The notes below the pieces were generated by a model. It was not told the DNA's origin, searched no databases, and saw nothing but the letters and a program-made list of their open reading frames with translations. Positions 6,307 to 8,293 of a stretch of DNA of 8,293 bases are shown piece after piece. The position numbers and the translations under genes are program-made. This DNA comes from Candidatus Aegiribacteria sp. GTDB lineage: Bacteria; Fermentibacterota; Fermentibacteria; Fermentibacterales; Fermentibacteraceae. Each line of letters starts with the position of its first letter. Position 1 is the first letter of the stretch. The DNA lies in the NCBI GenBank assembly GCA_030634715.1, contig DAOWAG010000039.1, positions 1 through 8,293 on the forward strand, given 5' to 3'.

Positions 6307-7407
6307 GCTACTGTCAAAACAAATTTCGGAAACAGCTCTGACGAGATGCTCAATGTCAACAATATTATTCTTGGGGCTGATTGAAAAACCCAGATATCTG
6401 TCAGGATTGAACATATCCCTGCCTGTACTCTCCAGATAGGCAAGCCGCTCTACGGAGTTATGTGATGGAAGGACGATATTGGCATCCTCCAGTTTCGCAT
6501 GGAATCTGTCCGGTGCTGCCCTCATACTCAGTAAAGCTGTTCCCGGAAGAAGATTATCAGTACAATCTCCAATGAGGGAATATTTTATTCCATTGTAATC
6601 GAGACCATCAAGCAAATCTGTTCGAAGCTGATTTACAATCCTTGCTCTGGGAACAATGCCGGTGTTGAGTACACCAATAGCAGCGGTCATTCCGGAGATT
6701 CCGGGAATATTCATCATGCAGGAGAATTCCGGAGCATAACTCATCAGCCAGGGATCTGAATCGGTTATTACAACTGCTGCTGCCCCAGGTGGTCCGCCAA
6801 TCTTCTGCGAGGATAAGGTGATTGCGTCGATATCAGTACTGGATAGATCAATTTCAACCTTCCCGACCGCATTACAGGCATCGGAGTGAAAAAGAGCTCC
6901 CTTTGAATGAGCTATTGCAGCGAGTTCCTCAACAGGCTGAATAACGCCTGAAATACTGCTCGACCAGGCAATGGTTACAAGTCCGGTCTCATCATTCATC
7001 GCATTCCTCAATGATTCTGGAATAATCCTGCCATCATTGCTGATCGGAAGAATTGTGATGCTGGATCCCTCTACTCTGAGCATCTTGAGAGCTTTCATGA
7101 TTGAAGAGTGCTCTACCGGGGATGAAATGATATGCTTCCTGCTGTTATTCCTTGCCTGCCTGCCCATAGCAAGGACAGAGAGACCGTTTGCAACTCCACC
7201 ATCGTAATAGAACAGAGTTCTCGTGCCACCTACGAATTCGGCGATCAGAGCACCTGCTTCTTCAATGAATATTTGTGTTTTTCTTCCCGGAAGATTGCTG
7301 CTGCGACGGTGCCCATATCCATTTTTCATCGACACGGTGAACGCTTTGATTGCATTTTCATTCACCGGTGTTACAGTAAGATGATCAAGGTAGGTAATTC
7401 TATTCAG
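6301..7407 (-). CDS. Class V PLP aminotransferase, diverged NifS/IscS (cysteine desulfurase)-like
   Basis: A cytoplasmic fold-type I PLP enzyme of about 368 residues. Conserved landmarks (numbered from the CTG start) are YLDHLTVTPV (6-15, family YLDNAATTPV), SSPVEHSSI with His100, HSDACNAVGK with Asp176, and SSQKIGGPPG with the PLP lysine Lys202. Key cysteine-desulfurase features are altered: the Asn of the usual NNEIG is replaced (WSSSISG), the Gln after Asp is Asn, the His before the Lys is Gln, the SSGSAC cysteine loop is replaced by LPSHNSVE (313-320), and the usual Arg before the final 'FS' is missing. PLP binding is likely; sulfur transfer from cysteine is doubtful. The GTG at 7365 would cut off the conserved N-terminal motif. 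The frame is open upstream to a TGA, and CTG 7407 has GGGAG 7 bases before it, so I place the start there. The gene lies 14 bases after gpsA. True substrate unknown. Confidence 0.82.
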   Translation of the reverse strand: MNRITYLDHLTVTPVNENAIKAFTVSMKNGYGHRRSSNLPGRKTQIFIEEAGALIAEFVGGTRTLFYYDGGVANGLSVLAMGRQARNNSRKHIISSPVEHSSIMKALKMLRVEGSSITILPISNDGRIIPESLRNAMNDETGLVTIAWSSSISGVIQPVEELAAIAHSKGALFHSDACNAVGKVEIDLSSTDIDAITLSSQKIGGPPGAAAVVITDSDPWLMSYAPEFSCMMNIPGISGMTAAIGVLNTGIVPRARIVNQLRTDLLDGLDYNGIKYSLIGDCTDNLLPGTALLSMRAAPDRFHAKLEDANIVLPSHNSVERLAYLESTGRDMFNPDRYLGFSISPKNNIVDIEHLVRAVSEICFDSSR

Positions 7408-7414
7408 TCTATTG

Positions 7415-7419
7415 CTCCC
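7415..7419 (-). promoter_or_regulatory. Ribosome binding site supporting a CTG start
   Basis: GGGAG on the minus strand, 3 bases after the gpsA stop and 7 bases before CTG 7407. With no ATG, GTG or TTG available between the upstream in-frame TGA and the conserved N-terminal motif, this site is the main evidence for a CTG start of the aminotransferase gene. Confidence 0.5.
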
Positions 7420-7421
7420 AT

Positions 7422-8293
7422 CTACGTGAAATTCTCAGGAAATTCTTCTTTCTCCGGTCTTGAGAAGAGTTCAGCAATAGCATCCATGATAGGATAATCC
7501 CTGTTAAGTATCCTCCTGACAGTACGTGTGATGGGCATATCTACATCAAACCTCTCAGCGAGTGTCATAATGGCGGATGATGTATCAACTCCCTCAGCCA
7601 GTCCTGATAGTCCTTCAACTGTACGGCTGGCAAACGCCTCTCCAAATAACCTGTTATGACTGAAGGGTGAAAACAGGGTAGCCTCGTAATCACCTAAATG
7701 AGAAAGCCCATAAACACTTCTCCAATCGCCACCCATAGCTGCAACAAGCCTTGCGACTTCCTGCGGTGCACGAGCCATGAGAGCACCTTTGAGACCTGAC
7801 ATATTAAGTCCATCAAGGATTCCAGCTGCTATTCCAATAACGTTCTTGGCAGCAGCTCCCACCTCGCAACCGATCATGTCTCGCGACCAGTAGAATCGTA
7901 TCAGATCACTACTCATCAGCCTGGATATGCGAATAGCATTATGATCACTATCGGATGCGATAAGCATGCAACTGGGCACTTCAGCGAGAAACTGCTGCAG
8001 GTGACCAGGTCCAACCCAGATAGAAAGACTCCGTGGATTCAGGGCTTCCTGATCAGCTATTTCTGACAATCTTAATCCGGTTACTTTTTCAATACCCTTC
8101 ATACAGAGAATGATATCTGTACGTGATAGATCGTTCGCGGCTAGTTCTGATGCAAGTTTTCTGAATTCCTGAGCGGGAACAGCAATAGTAATTATGTCGC
8201 ATGCAGCCGCTTCCGCAAGATTTGTGGTCAGGTGAATATTCTTCGGAAGTTCGAGATAGCTGTTTTTACCTGTTTCCTGAAGCTCACGAAAAC
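7422..8293 (-). CDS. gpsA: NAD(P)-dependent glycerol-3-phosphate dehydrogenase, 5' end beyond window
   Basis: GpsA reduces dihydroxyacetone phosphate to sn-glycerol-3-phosphate, the backbone for phospholipids, in the cytoplasm. The reading frame continues to the window edge, so the ATG at 8102 is internal; 289 residues are visible, and about 45 with the GxGxxG nucleotide-binding loop are missing. Visible blocks in order are ACDIITIAVPAQEFRKL, CMKGIEKVTGL (the KGIE motif), WVGPGHLQQFL, IGCEVGAAAKNVIGIAAGI with the conserved catalytic Lys (codon 7847-7845), GLSHLGDYEATLFSP and SHNRLFGEA. The C-terminus shows VEGLSGLAEGVDT. Family motifs are present but diverged: GPSFAxE reads GPGHLQQ, the usual Asn/Thr-Arg residues in the helix after the Lys read GLKGALMARAP, and GLGDLxxTC reads HLGDYEAT. 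The stop is 14 bases before the aminotransferase start. Assignment is good; whether it is the cell's main GpsA or a diverged paralogue cannot be told. Confidence 0.85.
   Translation of the reverse strand, partial: FRELQETGKNSYLELPKNIHLTTNLAEAAACDIITIAVPAQEFRKLASELAANDLSRTDIILCMKGIEKVTGLRLSEIADQEALNPRSLSIWVGPGHLQQFLAEVPSCMLIASDSDHNAIRISRLMSSDLIRFYWSRDMIGCEVGAAAKNVIGIAAGILDGLNMSGLKGALMARAPQEVARLVAAMGGDWRSVYGLSHLGDYEATLFSPFSHNRLFGEAFASRTVEGLSGLAEGVDTSSAIMTLAERFDVDMPITRTVRRILNRDYPIMDAIAELFSRPEKEEFPENFT

Noticed and set aside
6171..6443. Minus-strand 90-codon frame across the end of the aminotransferase gene
   Set aside because: It overlaps two real genes in another frame and has no ribosome site or domain.
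7405..7424. Possible terminator or promoter in the 14-base gap after gpsA
   Set aside because: The gap is too short for a hairpin terminator or promoter and is explained by a ribosome site for the next gene.
7132..7497. Plus-strand 121-codon frame across the gpsA/aminotransferase junction
   Set aside because: It covers the conserved N-terminus of the aminotransferase and the end of gpsA on the other strand, and has no motif of its own.
7422..8102. Start of gpsA at ATG 8102
   Set aside because: The frame stays open to the window edge and the upstream residues match the family (the AVPAQEFRKL block), so this Met is internal, just before the KGIE motif.

Overview
The window is one uninterrupted gene run, all read from the minus strand (right to left). 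It holds nine protein genes, and the first and last are cut by the window edges. In transcription order they are gpsA (5' end missing), a class V PLP-dependent aminotransferase of the NifS/IscS type, a secreted GHL10-type glycoside hydrolase, a YycJ/WalJ metallo-beta-lactamase-fold hydrolase, a small exported probable beta-barrel protein, a lipoprotein, an ArsB/NhaD-type ion-transporter-superfamily permease, aroB (3-dehydroquinate synthase) and tatC (3' end missing). I found no RNA gene, mobile element, CRISPR array or repeat, and no gap long enough for a separate promoter or terminator.

Packing is extreme. Neighbouring genes overlap by about four bases or are 2 to 14 bases apart, with ATGA, GTGA and TTGA stop/start overlaps. 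Several starts are not ATG: TTG for tatC, the permease and the barrel protein, GTG for the lipoprotein, and probably CTG for the aminotransferase. This points to one long, translationally coupled operon whose promoter lies beyond base 8293 and whose end lies before base 1. Plus-strand open frames, and minus-strand frames inside these genes, look like shadows.

The organism is a bacterium, probably diderm: a predicted small outer-membrane barrel lies beside a lipoprotein, with a signal-peptide-bearing hydrolase and a Tat translocase subunit in the same run. Base composition is moderate and similar throughout, with no sign of recent transfer. Nothing fixes the phylum. The mixture of diverged housekeeping proteins and very compact gene order would fit an uncultured or candidate-phylum lineage, but that is a guess.

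The genes mix central metabolism (glycerol-3-phosphate for phospholipids, shikimate pathway) with envelope functions (Tat export, cell-wall-type hydrolase, lipoprotein, barrel protein, ion transport). The least ordinary points are a NifS-like enzyme that keeps the PLP lysine but has lost the catalytic cysteine loop and several other signature residues, its probable CTG start, a GpsA with altered active-site motifs, and an unrecognised barrel/lipoprotein pair. I see no new defence or mobile system here.
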